Positions 1-6,845 of a stretch of DNA of 9,951 nucleotides are shown here, one piece after another; the first letter of the stretch is position 1; each line of letters starts with the position of its first letter. The stretch is from Rhodoferax sp. (GTDB lineage Bacteria; Pseudomonadota; Gammaproteobacteria; Burkholderiales; Burkholderiaceae_C). A program made the translations under genes and the position numbers. The notes beneath the pieces were generated by a model. It did not search any database, had not been told where the DNA came from, and worked only from the letters and a program-made list of their open reading frames with translations. The DNA is taken from assembly GCA_016463455.1 (NCBI GenBank), contig JAEMRG010000059.1, positions 1 to 9,951 on the forward strand, written 5' to 3'.

Positions 1-468
1 GGCACCAACACCATCCAGTCGCTGGACTTGCTGGGCCGCAAAATCCTGGGCAATAACGGCGCCACGCTGCGCAAATTCGGCAAGCTGGTAACGCAGCTGG
101 CGCAAGAAGAAGCGGCGAATGAATCCATGGCCGAATTCATCAAACCGGTGGTCGACCTGGGCCAGCAAATGACGCAGTTCACCATGGACATCGCCATGAA
201 AGGCATGCAAAACCCCGACGAAGTGGGTGCAGCAGCGGTGGACTATTTGCGCGTTGCCGGCCATTGGACGCTGGGCTATTTCTGGGCCCGCACGGCCCAG
301 GTGGCATTGCGCCAGATCGCAGCGGGTAATGCCGACCCGTTTTACCTGGGTAAGCTTCAAACCGCGCGTTTTTACTTCGCCAAACTCTTTCCTGAAACCA
401 CCAGCCTGATGCAGACCGCCCGCCAGGGCAGCGCGGTGCTGATGGACACGGACGCGGCGCTGGTCTAA
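1..468 (+). CDS. Acyl-CoA dehydrogenase, C-terminal part (5' truncated by window)
   Basis: The reading frame is open from base 1 and ends at TAA 466-468, so only the last 155 residues are visible. It begins GTNTIQSLDLLGRK, which matches the segment just after the conserved Tyr-Glu in acyl-CoA dehydrogenases (YEGT.xIQALDLxGRK). The rest fits the extra C-terminal helical domain of the large (about 600-residue) bacterial acyl-CoA dehydrogenases. Family role: FAD-dependent alpha,beta-dehydrogenation of an acyl-CoA thioester in the cytoplasm, with electrons passed to ETF. The FAD-binding core and most of the active site lie outside the window, so substrate chain length cannot be judged. The gene is followed 49 nt later by a DUF2147 gene and then by a thioesterase and an enoyl-CoA hydratase on the same strand, which suits a beta-oxidation cluster. 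No ATG near the left edge is a real start; the gene continues upstream. Confidence 0.9.
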   Translation, partial: GTNTIQSLDLLGRKILGNNGATLRKFGKLVTQLAQEEAANESMAEFIKPVVDLGQQMTQFTMDIAMKGMQNPDEVGAAAVDYLRVAGHWTLGYFWARTAQVALRQIAAGNADPFYLGKLQTARFYFAKLFPETTSLMQTARQGSAVLMDTDAALV

Positions 469-517
469 AGCGCCTTACATTCACCCACCCTTAAAACGAA
501 ACCTAGGAGAAAACACG

Positions 518-961
518 ATGAAAAAAATGACAGTAATCGGACTGCTTGCAGCCTTCAGCGGAGTGGCATTTGCACAGATGAGCCCCTTGGGCCTTTGGAA
601 CACCATTGACGACAAGACCGGTAAACCCAAAGCCGAAGTGCGTATTGCTACCAACGCCGCGGGTGAGCTGTCGGCTGTGGTGGTGCGCGGACTGGAGGTC
701 AATCCTGATCCGGAAGCCAATTGCGAAAAATGCACCGACGACCGCAAGGGCAAACCCAAAATTGGCATGGAGATTATTCGTGGCGGTAAAAAAGTAGAAG
801 GTAAAGACGTGTGGGAAGGTGGCAAGATTCTGGATCCCAGCAATGGCACCGATTACCGTCTCAAACTGACACCGATCGAAGGTGGGAAAAAACTGGAAGT
901 GCGCGGTTATGTTGGCACCCCCATGCTCGGACGCACCCAAACCTGGGTGCGTGTGGAATAA
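518..961 (+). CDS. DUF2147 domain protein, probably periplasmic
   Basis: The protein has 147 residues. Residues 1-19 form a classic Sec signal peptide (Lys-Lys start, hydrophobic stretch, then AFA before Gln20), so the mature protein should be about 128 residues in the periplasm. The mature part starts MSPLGLWNTIDDKTGKPKA, the typical opening of DUF2147 (small beta-rich proteins that begin with a 'G.W.t.dd.tgk.ka.v.i' pattern). It has a CxxC pair at Cys69 and Cys72 (NCEKC), often seen in this family, and ends with the usual GRTQTWVRV. The start is supported by AGGAG about 9 nt upstream of ATG 518. The molecular function of DUF2147 is unknown; the position between acyl-CoA genes gives no clear hint. 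The family assignment is confident, any function would be a guess. Confidence 0.9.
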   Translation: MKKMTVIGLLAAFSGVAFAQMSPLGLWNTIDDKTGKPKAEVRIATNAAGELSAVVVRGLEVNPDPEANCEKCTDDRKGKPKIGMEIIRGGKKVEGKDVWEGGKILDPSNGTDYRLKLTPIEGGKKLEVRGYVGTPMLGRTQTWVRVE

Positions 962-962
962 A

Positions 963-1805
963 TTGACGCGCTTGCATCCTTTTGACCAGGCCCTAGCACT
1001 AGAGCCCCAGGGCGATGGCGTGCTTTTGGGCCAGGCCACGCCGGCTTGGGCCAATATGGTCGGGCCGTTTGGCGGCATCACCGCCGCCACCGTGGTGCGT
1101 GCCATCATGGACCATGCCCAGTGCCTTGGCACTCCGCTGTCCCTGACGGTTAACTATGCGGCGGGGATTGCCTTGGGCCCTTACCACCTGCACCTCTCGG
1201 TGGCGCGCACCAACCGCTCCACGCAGCACTGGACTTTTGAAATTCACCAAGCCCAGGCGGATGGTACGCAGGCCTGTGTGTTGACGGGAACCGCCCTGAC
1301 CGCGGCGCGGCGCAGCACCTGGGGGGCGAACGACCTGCCCATGCCAAGAGTGCGCCCGCCCCATGAGGTACCAGTGGTGCAGATGCCGCGCATGGTCGAA
1401 TGGTTTTCCCGCTACGAAATGCGTAGCCTGGGAGGGCCGCTGCCGCAAATATGGGATGGTCAGGAAAGTCCGCTGCCGCCCGAGTCGGCCAGCACCAGCT
1501 GCTTGTGGGTGCGCGACAGTGCCGGCCGCGCGCTGGACTATCCGGCCATCGCGGCCTATGCGGATATATTTTTCCCCCGCGTCTGGTTGCGCCGCGCCAA
1601 ACACGTGCCGGCTGGCACGGTGTCTATGACGGTGTATTTCCATGCCGATGCACAGCAGTTCACGCAGGTGGGCGCCGGTTATCTGTTGGCGCAGGCGCGT
1701 GGGCAGGTATTTCGCGATGGGTTTTTCGACCAAAGCGGCTATTTATGGAGTGAGGCCGGCACCATGCTAGCCACGACACACCAACTGGTGTATTTCAAAG
1801 AATAA
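963..1805 (+). CDS. TesB-like acyl-CoA thioesterase (double hotdog)
   Basis: Encodes about 280 residues. The N-terminus, HPFDQALALEPQGDG followed by ANMVGPFGGITAATVVRAI, is typical of the thioesterase-family proteins (4HBT_3/TesB-like) found next to acyl-CoA dehydrogenases in beta-proteobacteria. The C-terminal half shows the second hotdog: AAYADIFFPR with a candidate catalytic Asp near residue 201, then SMTVYFHAD, then a glycine/glutamine-rich ARGQVFRDGFFDQSGYLWSEAGTML strand. Expected role: hydrolysis of acyl-CoA to free acid and CoA in the cytoplasm. The start is uncertain. There is no ATG between the end of the DUF2147 gene and HPFDQ. I chose TTG 963, with a weak GGAA 5 nt upstream; TTG 972, which gives MHPFDQ, and GTG 951 are alternatives. 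An upstream ATG at 882 would put 26 unrelated residues inside the DUF2147 gene and is unlikely. The next gene follows after 23 nt, so co-transcription is likely. Confidence 0.82.
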   Translation: MTRLHPFDQALALEPQGDGVLLGQATPAWANMVGPFGGITAATVVRAIMDHAQCLGTPLSLTVNYAAGIALGPYHLHLSVARTNRSTQHWTFEIHQAQADGTQACVLTGTALTAARRSTWGANDLPMPRVRPPHEVPVVQMPRMVEWFSRYEMRSLGGPLPQIWDGQESPLPPESASTSCLWVRDSAGRALDYPAIAAYADIFFPRVWLRRAKHVPAGTVSMTVYFHADAQQFTQVGAGYLLAQARGQVFRDGFFDQSGYLWSEAGTMLATTHQLVYFKE

Positions 1806-1828
1806 GGCGTCCCGCTGGGGCGGTAGCT

Positions 1829-2599
1829 ATGCAAGACGTATTGAAAGATGTTTCTGAAGGTGTCATGACCTTGACGCTCAACCGAGTGGACAAGAAAAAT
1901 GCGCTCACCCAGGCCATGTACGGCTTTATCGCCGATGCCCTGCTGGAGGCGGCGGCAGCACCCAGCGTCCATGTATTGGTATTGCAGGGCGACCCGGCTA
2001 TTTTCAGCGCCGGTAATGACATCGCTGATTTTTTGGGCCGTCCGCCATCGGCAGACGCGGCCGACTCCAATGTGTCGCGTTTTCTGCGCGGTATCGCCGC
2101 CTTCCCCAAGCCTTTGGTGGCATCGGTGTGCGGGCCAGCCGTGGGGGTGGGAACCACCATGCTGTTTCATTGCGACCTCGTGTATGCCGGGGATAACGCT
2201 GCTTTTTCCATGCCCTTTGTGAACCTGGGTTTGTGCGCCGAGGCGGCCTCGAGTCTGCTGGCGCCCCAATTAATGGGCTACCACCGGGCCGCCGAGGCTT
2301 TGCTGCTGGGAGAACCCCTGCTCGCCGAGACCGCGCTGGAGTTCGGCCTGGTCAACCGCGTCGTGCCGCCATCGGAGGCCAACGCATTGGCGCGCAGGCA
2401 GGCGCTCAAACTCGCCGCTAAGCCGCTTCCCGCTCTGATGGAGACCAAGCGGCTCATGAAAAAAGGCCAGCTAGCCCAGGTGCTTGCACAGATTGCCGAG
2501 GAAGGCGCCACCTTCGGACGTTTGCTTCAGTCTGAGCATGCGAAAGAAGCTTTTTCGGCGTTTTTGGAAAAACGGAAGCCGGATTTCTCCGCCTTGTAA
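1829..2599 (+). CDS. Enoyl-CoA hydratase/isomerase family protein (crotonase fold)
   Basis: Encodes 256 residues, the normal length for crotonase-fold enzymes. The oxyanion-hole segments are visible: FSAGNDIADF (residues 59-68) and VCGPAVGVGTTMLFHCDLVYA (100-120). FVNLGLCAEAASSLLAPQLMG (130-150) carries Glu138 in the position seen in the delta3,delta2-enoyl-CoA isomerase/PaaG-like branch (LG..PE..SS..LP), rather than the PGxGGTQRL of classical short-chain enoyl-CoA hydratases. It may therefore be an isomerase rather than a hydratase; the sequence does not settle this. Residues 152-180 (RAAEALLLGEPLLAETALEFGLVNRVV) are the usual A-E-x-L-L-x-G-x-x-x-x-A motif. Role: one beta-oxidation step on acyl-CoA in the cytoplasm. 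GGGG at 1815-1818 is a modest ribosome binding site before ATG 1829. It lies 23 nt after the thioesterase gene, likely in the same operon. Confidence 0.9.
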   Translation: MQDVLKDVSEGVMTLTLNRVDKKNALTQAMYGFIADALLEAAAAPSVHVLVLQGDPAIFSAGNDIADFLGRPPSADAADSNVSRFLRGIAAFPKPLVASVCGPAVGVGTTMLFHCDLVYAGDNAAFSMPFVNLGLCAEAASSLLAPQLMGYHRAAEALLLGEPLLAETALEFGLVNRVVPPSEANALARRQALKLAAKPLPALMETKRLMKKGQLAQVLAQIAEEGATFGRLLQSEHAKEAFSAFLEKRKPDFSAL

Positions 2600-2666
2600 G
2601 GGCGCAGCCGGTCTTACCCAAGTTAGGGGTGTGGCCACCTTACACACGCCACTTGCCTAGACCTGT

Positions 2667-2672
2667 GACAAT
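2667..2672 (+). promoter_or_regulatory. Candidate extended -10 just before the YigI-like gene
   Basis: GACAAT preceded by TG at 2664-2665 resembles an extended -10 element. No good -35 is visible 16-18 nt upstream. If it is used, transcription would begin near 2679, the first base of the annotated start codon, giving an almost leaderless mRNA. This is a weak, by-eye prediction. Confidence 0.2.
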
Positions 2673-2678
2673 CAGCGG

Positions 2679-3299
2679 ATGCCGATTTCTGACTCATCCC
2701 CCGCCAACGCCCTTAGCGCGCCCCACGATCAGCTAGTGGCGGCGCCTGATGCCTCTTCCCCGATAGCACTGGGTGCCGCGCTCAAAACCGGCGCCGCATC
2801 GGCAGCAGCGCGCAAGCGTTCGGCCGTGCCGCTGGAGGACATTGTGTTTGAGGAAGAGTTTGTCAGCGGGCTCAAAAAAATATTTGAGGAAATGATTTCC
2901 TTTAACCGGGTTCTGGGCCTCAAAATTCACGATTTAGGCCCTGCGCGGGTGCGCGCCCGCATCCAGATGAAGCCGGAGCTGGTGGGGCATTTCAGCTACA
3001 ACCGCATCCACGGCGGAGTGATCAGCGCCGGACTGGACGCGATGGGCGGCCTCGCCGTGATGGCCGCTATCGGAGCGCGTCATATGGACGAAGCACCCCT
3101 GCAAAGACTGCGCCGTTTTGCCAATTTGGGTACCATCGACCTGCGCATCGACTATCTGCGACCAGGCATTGGTGAATATTTTGATCTGCAAGCAGAGGTC
3201 TTGCGCCTGGGCTCGCGCGTAGCCTCCACGCGCATGGAGTTTTTCGGACCTGGCGGCACATTGCTCTCGACGGGCAGCGCCGCCTACATCGTTTCCTGA
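2679..3299 (+). CDS. yigI: YigI-like hotdog-fold acyl-CoA thioesterase
   Basis: Encodes 206 residues from ATG 2679. Residues from about 57 onward align along their full length with E. coli YigI as I remember it: FNRVLGLKI, NRIHGGVISAGLDAMGGLA (107-125, hotdog HGG motif with candidate catalytic Asp120), LGTIDLRIDYLRPGIGEYF (150-168) and VASTRMEFF. YigI is described as a medium/long-chain acyl-CoA thioesterase; the cytoplasmic location and role here are inferred from that. Residues 1-55 are Ala/Ser/Pro-rich and look disordered; E. coli YigI lacks such an extension. The upstream of ATG 2679 has no Shine-Dalgarno, whereas an in-frame GTG at 2844 is preceded by GGAGG (2834-2838) at 5-nt spacing and would give a 151-residue protein close to the family length. 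The longer start is kept but is uncertain. The gene ends at a shared hairpin terminator facing rpoZ. Confidence 0.85.
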   Translation: MPISDSSPANALSAPHDQLVAAPDASSPIALGAALKTGAASAAARKRSAVPLEDIVFEEEFVSGLKKIFEEMISFNRVLGLKIHDLGPARVRARIQMKPELVGHFSYNRIHGGVISAGLDAMGGLAVMAAIGARHMDEAPLQRLRRFANLGTIDLRIDYLRPGIGEYFDLQAEVLRLGSRVASTRMEFFGPGGTLLSTGSAAYIVS

Positions 3300-3302
3300 C
3301 AT

Positions 3303-3330
3303 AAAAAAAGGCCCTTGTTAGGGCCTTTTG
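3303..3330. terminator. Bidirectional Rho-independent terminator between the YigI-like gene and rpoZ
   Basis: A perfect 10-bp stem (3306-3315 with 3320-3329) closes a TGTT loop. The stem reads AAAAGGCCCT / AGGGCCTTTT, so each strand has a T tract at the 3' side: TTTT on plus and a run of seven T on minus (complement of 3303-3309). It lies between two converging genes and can end both transcripts. Confidence 0.9.
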
Positions 3331-3347
3331 GTGCATGCAACAAGCGA

Positions 3348-3551
3348 TTACAAAGGCACTTTTTTCAGCATCTCAATACCGATCTTGCCCGCTGCGATCT
3401 CGCGCAAGGCAGTAACACCGGGTTTGTTCTTACTTTCGATTTTTGGGGTGTGGCCCTGGTTGAGCATGCGCGCGCGGTAGGTGGCGGCGAGTACCAATTG
3501 AAAACGGTTAGGGATCTGCGCGAGGCAGTCTTCGACAGTGATGCGGGCCAT
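3348..3551 (-). CDS. rpoZ: DNA-directed RNA polymerase subunit omega
   Basis: Encodes 67 residues starting MARITVEDCLAQIPNRFQLVLAATYRARML, the unmistakable omega N-terminus; VTALREIAAGKIG is the conserved second helix region. The length matches beta-proteobacterial omega (E. coli omega is about 91 residues, with a longer tail). Omega binds the beta' subunit, helps assemble the core enzyme and forms part of a ppGpp-binding site in proteobacteria. It follows gmk after only 17 nt on the minus strand, with a GGAG ribosome binding site before the ATG, so yicC-gmk-rpoZ is likely one transcript. In many proteobacteria rpoZ is followed by spoT; here it is followed directly by a terminator and a convergent thioesterase gene. 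Confidence 0.97.
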   Translation of the reverse strand: MARITVEDCLAQIPNRFQLVLAATYRARMLNQGHTPKIESKNKPGVTALREIAAGKIGIEMLKKVPL

Positions 3552-3568
3552 GCAATTCTCCGGAAAAA

Positions 3569-4222
3569 CTAGGGGATGTTGAGCGCTTGGAAGGTGTCAG
3601 CACGGCTGCGCGCCTGGGCTGCAAACTTGAGCCGCTGCGCATGAACAATCGCTTTAAGGTCAAACAACGCGCGGTCAAATAACTCATTGATTATAACGAA
3701 GTCGAATTTTCCGGCCTGGGCGACCTCCACGGCAGCGTTCTTCATGCGCAATTCGATGGTTTGCGCGCTGTCTTCGCCGCGCCGCTCCAATCGGGCCCGC
3801 AGCTCTTCCCAACTAGGCGGCAGGATAAAGATGCACACCGCATTGGCAAAAGCCTGCTTGATTTGAATGGCGCCCTGGAAGTCGATCTCCAAAATCACAT
3901 CGGCGCCCTGTTCCATGCGCTCGGCGATGGCTTTTTTGGAGGTGCCGTAGCGGTGCTGGTGCACATGCGCCCACTCCACAAAGGCGTCGCCCAGCACCAT
4001 GGCATCAAATTCGGGCTCTGAAACAAAGAAGTACTCGCGCCCGTGTTTTTCCTGACCGCGCGGCGCCCGTGTGGTGTGGGATACCGAGGGCTGCACATGC
4101 GAGTCGAGCTCCTGCAAAGCGCGCACCAGACTGGACTTGCCCGCTCCGCTAGGGGCTGCGACAACAAACAGATTTCCCGGATATTCCATAGCGGCGCTGG
4201 GCAAGGGTGAAGTGCCGGTCAT
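3569..4222 (-). CDS. gmk: Guanylate kinase
   Basis: Encodes 217 residues. It catalyses ATP + GMP to ADP + GDP, the step feeding GTP and, indirectly, ppGpp pools, in the cytoplasm. The Walker A loop APSGAGKSS lies at residues 23-31; SHTTRAPRGQEKHGREYFFVS (48-68) holds GMP-binding Ser/Arg/Tyr; LEIDFQGA (111-118) is the conserved Walker-B-like segment; the lid contains ERRGEDS. The annotated ATG (4222-4220) overlaps the yicC stop in an ATGA arrangement, which suggests translational coupling. Met12 (ATG at 4189) gives MEYPGNLFVVAAPSGAGKS, the more usual gmk N-terminus, and is a reasonable alternative. Neither start has a convincing Shine-Dalgarno. rpoZ follows 17 nt downstream. Confidence 0.97.
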   Translation of the reverse strand: MTGTSPLPSAAMEYPGNLFVVAAPSGAGKSSLVRALQELDSHVQPSVSHTTRAPRGQEKHGREYFFVSEPEFDAMVLGDAFVEWAHVHQHRYGTSKKAIAERMEQGADVILEIDFQGAIQIKQAFANAVCIFILPPSWEELRARLERRGEDSAQTIELRMKNAAVEVAQAGKFDFVIINELFDRALFDLKAIVHAQRLKFAAQARSRADTFQALNIP

Positions 4223-5136
4223 TCTATGTTCTGCACCTGCTCGCGCATTTGCTCGATGAGCACCTTCATGTCCACCGAAATACGGGTCAGGGGCAGGGCA
4301 GCGGACTTGGAACCCATGGTGTTGGCCTCGCGGTGCAACTCCTGGATCAAAAAGTCCAGCCGCTTGCCGATCTCACCGCCTTTAGTAATCAAGGATTCCA
4401 ATTCGTCGAGATGCGCTTTGAGCCGAGTCAGTTCTTCAGCCACGTCGATGCGGATGGCGAAGGCCGTTGCCTCGGTGAGGGCCCGGTCCTGCGCAGCTTC
4501 TGGCGTCACCCCGCCGGTCGCCATGGCCATGGCTTCGCGCCATTTTTCGACAAAGCGCAGCCTTTGCTGTTCCACGACTTGTGGCACGAGGGGTACAGCC
4601 TGGGCTGCCAAACCGCGCAACTGGGTGATGTGACCCTGCAGCATATGCGCCAGCCTTTCGCCTTCCCGGGCGCGGGCTCCCATCAGAGCGTCTAGCCCTT
4701 GGCGTGCCAGCGCGATGATCTCCTCGCTCCAATCCTGCGTGCTCTGCGACTCGTTGCCAGCCAGGCGCAGGACATCAGCCACACTGAGCAGGGTGGCCTG
4801 GGGCAGGCTCTCCAGTACCAAGGCCTGGGTCTGCTGAAGTTTTTTCAGCAGGCTTGGCGATGGCGCTGCCACATGGCCTGACTTGTCCATTTCTATCGCG
4901 GCACGCACTTCCACTTTGCCGCGCTTAAGTTTGGCGGTCAACAATTCGCGCAACACCGGTTCGCTGGGGCGCAGTTCGTCGGGCAGACGAAAACTCAGGT
5001 CCAAGAAGCGGCTGTTGACCGAGCGGATTTCAATGCCCAGGCGCCCTGCTGGCGTAGCTGCAGTTTGCTCGGACGGGGTCACCGCGACCGACTGGCTTTG
5101 CGCACTTGCGTAGCCGGTCATACTGTTAACGTGCAT
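4219..5136 (-). CDS. yicC: YicC family endoribonuclease
   Basis: Encodes 305 residues (E. coli YicC is about 287). The N-terminus HVNSMTGYASAQ is the YicC family signature, and RLGIEIRSVNSRFLDLSFRLPDELR (near residues 32-56) is the conserved YicC N-terminal region. The C-terminal DUF1732 domain is complete: ELTRLKAHLDELESLI, KRLDFLIQELHREANTMGSKS and the final RISVDMKVLIEQMREQVQNIE. YicC proteins are toroidal endoribonucleases acting in RNA turnover, in E. coli reported to affect the small RNA RyhB. The start at 5136 is supported by AAGGA about 7 nt upstream on the minus strand; Met6 is a possible internal alternative. Residues 14-30 (QSQSVAVTPSEQTAATP) look like a lineage-specific insertion. 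It is divergent from rph, as in E. coli, and overlaps gmk by 4 nt. Confidence 0.95.
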   Translation of the reverse strand: MHVNSMTGYASAQSQSVAVTPSEQTAATPAGRLGIEIRSVNSRFLDLSFRLPDELRPSEPVLRELLTAKLKRGKVEVRAAIEMDKSGHVAAPSPSLLKKLQQTQALVLESLPQATLLSVADVLRLAGNESQSTQDWSEEIIALARQGLDALMGARAREGERLAHMLQGHITQLRGLAAQAVPLVPQVVEQQRLRFVEKWREAMAMATGGVTPEAAQDRALTEATAFAIRIDVAEELTRLKAHLDELESLITKGGEIGKRLDFLIQELHREANTMGSKSAALPLTRISVDMKVLIEQMREQVQNIE

Positions 5137-5335
5137 TGATCATTCCTTGATGGGTCGGTACAGCGCCCAAGAATAACCCGCCTATGTGCGCTGTGACCGG
5201 CACAGCGACAAAGTTTCCGTCCCAACGCTGCCTTGGGAAGCGACCGATAATCCAGCCCGGCATCAGGGCGTGTCTGTCCCCTCTTGGGCCCTGCAGCAGC
5301 GTGTTGCTGCGCCTGTTCCCTTTCGAAAGCTATCC
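5137..5335. promoter_or_regulatory. Divergent yicC/rph intergenic region with inverted repeats
   Basis: This 199-bp gap must hold the promoters for both operons. A perfect inverted repeat, CGCTGTG-ACCGG-CACAGCG (5189-5207), sits near its middle and could be an operator or an RNA hairpin. A second, GCAGCA / TGCTGC with a 6-nt loop (5293-5310), lies in the rph leader. For rph, TTGATG (5147-5152) with AAGAAT (5169-5174, 16-nt spacing) is a weak sigma-70 candidate; GATAAT at 5246-5251 is a good -10 by itself but has no clear -35. No convincing yicC promoter was found by eye. Confidence 0.4.
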
Positions 5336-6088
5336 ATGACTGAATTTATCCGCAGTGGCGCGCGCGCCGCAAATGCATTGCGTCCGGTACGCATCACCCG
5401 TGGCTATACCGTGCACGCTGAAGGCTCGGTTTTGATCGAGTTTGGCGCGACCCGGGTGCTGTGTACCGCGTCGGTGGAAGAAAAAGTGCCGCCGCACAAG
5501 CGCGGCAGTGGCGAGGGCTGGGTCACCGCAGAGTACGGCATGCTGCCGCGCGCCACCCACACCCGTAGCGACCGCGAAGCGGCCAAAGGCAAGCAAAGCG
5601 GTCGAACGCAAGAAATTCAGCGCCTCATTGGCCGCTCGCTGCGCGCCGTATTCGACCTGAAGCTGCTGGGCGAGCGCACTATTTCCTTGGACTGCGACGT
5701 GCTACAGGCCGATGGCGGTACCCGCACTGCGGCGATCACCGGGGCCTTTGTCGCGGCGCAGGATGCAGTGGCGACCCTGCTGGCCAGTGGCAAGATCCAT
5801 CAATCCCCGATTGTTGCGTCAGTGGCCGCGATTTCCGTGGGCATTGTGCAGGGCGTGCCACTGCTAGACCTCGAGTACACCGAAGACTCGGCTTGCGATA
5901 CCGATATGAATGTGGTCATGACCGGTGCAGGGCATTTTGTTGAAGTGCAGGGAACGGCAGAAGGCGCGCCTTTTTCTCGCGCTGAAATGGACGCCTTGCT
6001 GCACCTGGCGGAAAAAGGCATTGTGGAATTGATGGCTTTGCAAAATCAGGCCCTGGCACAGCCCTTGGCCGTGGCCACGGATGCCTAA
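5336..6088 (+). CDS. rph: Ribonuclease PH
   Basis: Encodes 250 residues, just above the family's usual 238-245. It is a phosphorolytic 3'-5' exoribonuclease that trims tRNA 3' ends and is active as a hexamer. Visible signatures: RPVRITRGYTVHAEGSVLIEFG (16-37), GWVTAEYGMLPRATHTR (61-77), SGRTQEIQRLIGRSLR (88-103, phosphate-binding arginines), CDVLQADGGTRTAAITG (120-136), LDLEYTEDSACDTDMNVV (178-194, metal/catalytic Asp cluster) and GTAEGAPFSR (206-215). ATG 5336 gives MTEFIRSGARAANALRP, close to the normal start; the open frame continues upstream to 5186 but those 50 residues are not family-like. GAAAG at 5325-5329 is a weak ribosome binding site. It is first in an apparent rph-rdgB-hemW series, although 139 nt separate it from rdgB. 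Confidence 0.96.
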   Translation: MTEFIRSGARAANALRPVRITRGYTVHAEGSVLIEFGATRVLCTASVEEKVPPHKRGSGEGWVTAEYGMLPRATHTRSDREAAKGKQSGRTQEIQRLIGRSLRAVFDLKLLGERTISLDCDVLQADGGTRTAAITGAFVAAQDAVATLLASGKIHQSPIVASVAAISVGIVQGVPLLDLEYTEDSACDTDMNVVMTGAGHFVEVQGTAEGAPFSRAEMDALLHLAEKGIVELMALQNQALAQPLAVATDA

Positions 6089-6182
6089 AGCGGGCGCTGT
6101 GATGCCCGTCAGATTTTGCAGACCATCGGGCTGCCATTGTGCGACCGACGTCTTTTGCAATCCACGTCGCGGCGCAAGCTTG

Positions 6183-6207
6183 CAGGCCACTACAACCAAG
6201 TGGCCTG
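6183..6207. repeat. Perfect inverted repeat upstream of rdgB
   Basis: CAGGCCACT (6183-6191) and AGTGGCCTG (6199-6207) are perfect 9-bp arms around ACAACCA. In RNA this hairpin would end about 10 nt before the rdgB ribosome binding site (AAAGG, 6216-6220). It is immediately preceded by the palindrome GCAAGCTTGC (6174-6183). There is no T tract, so it is not a standard terminator. It could affect rdgB translation or mRNA stability, or be a dispersed intergenic repeat. Confidence 0.7.
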
Positions 6208-6227
6208 TGCATCTGAAAGGCTAGCCG

Positions 6228-6845
6228 ATGGCACCCCTCATGAAAATCGTTATTGCTTCTAATAACCAAGGCAAGTTGCGCGAACTACAAGCCATGTTTG
6301 CGCCACTTCATTGCACGCTGGTTTGCCAAAGTGAACTGGCCGTGCCCGAATGCCCGGAGCCGCACCGCACTTTTGTAGAAAACGCCCTGGCCAAGGCGCG
6401 CAATGCGGCCCAGCACACCGGCCTGCCGGCCCTGGCTGACGACGCAGGTTTGTGTGTGGACGCCTTTGGCGGGCTGCCGGGCGTGGACACCGCGTATTAC
6501 GCTACCCAATGGGGCTACCCCAAAGGCGATGACAACAATGTCTTGGCCCTGCTGGAGCAAATGCAATCCATCGCCAACCGCCGCGCGGCCTTGGTGAGCA
6601 CGCTGGTGGCGGTGCGTTCGCCGCAAGACCCTGAGCCTTTGATTGCCGTGGGCCGGGTGGTCGGTGAAATTACCCGTGCACCCATGGGCAGCAAGGGGTT
6701 TGGTTTTGACCCGGTGATGTGGATGCCGCAATTTGGACAGACTTTTGCTCAGTTGCCGGAGGCCGTTAAAAACGCCAACAGCCACCGGGGGCTGGCCGCT
6801 ACGCAGATGCTGGCCTTGATGCGCGCCAACTGGTTCACGGCATGA
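6228..6845 (+). CDS. rdgB: RdgB/HAM1 XTP/dITP pyrophosphatase
   Basis: Encodes 205 residues. The enzyme hydrolyses non-canonical purine nucleoside triphosphates (dITP, XTP, ITP) to monophosphate and pyrophosphate, keeping them out of DNA and RNA. Signatures: IVIASNNQGKLREL (7-20, nucleotide-binding Ser-Asn-Asn-Lys), TFVENALAKARNAA (48-61), ALADDAGLCVDAFGGLPGVDTAYYA (68-92, catalytic DDAG), GSKGFGFDPVMWMP (154-167) and NSHRGLA (184-190). The start at ATG 6228 is chosen over ATG 6240 (MKIVIASNNQ) because AAAGG lies 7 nt upstream of 6228 while 6240 has no ribosome binding site. The stop overlaps the hemW start (ATGA at 6842-6845), implying coupled translation. Confidence 0.96.
   Translation: MAPLMKIVIASNNQGKLRELQAMFAPLHCTLVCQSELAVPECPEPHRTFVENALAKARNAAQHTGLPALADDAGLCVDAFGGLPGVDTAYYATQWGYPKGDDNNVLALLEQMQSIANRRAALVSTLVAVRSPQDPEPLIAVGRVVGEITRAPMGSKGFGFDPVMWMPQFGQTFAQLPEAVKNANSHRGLAATQMLALMRANWFTA

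Noticed and set aside
503..1132. Long open frame (209 codons) on the minus strand
   Set aside because: It is antisense to the DUF2147 and thioesterase genes, has no family-like sequence and no ribosome binding site; it reflects GC-rich codon bias on the other strand.
999..1733. Open frame of 244 codons on the minus strand
   Set aside because: Lies wholly opposite the TesB-like thioesterase gene; rich in Arg/His/Gly with no recognisable motif, typical of an antisense shadow.
5186..5335. 50-codon N-terminal extension of RNase PH
   Set aside because: The RNase PH family starts close to MTEFIRSGAR at 5336; the extension crosses the inverted repeat and the likely promoter region and has no family resemblance.
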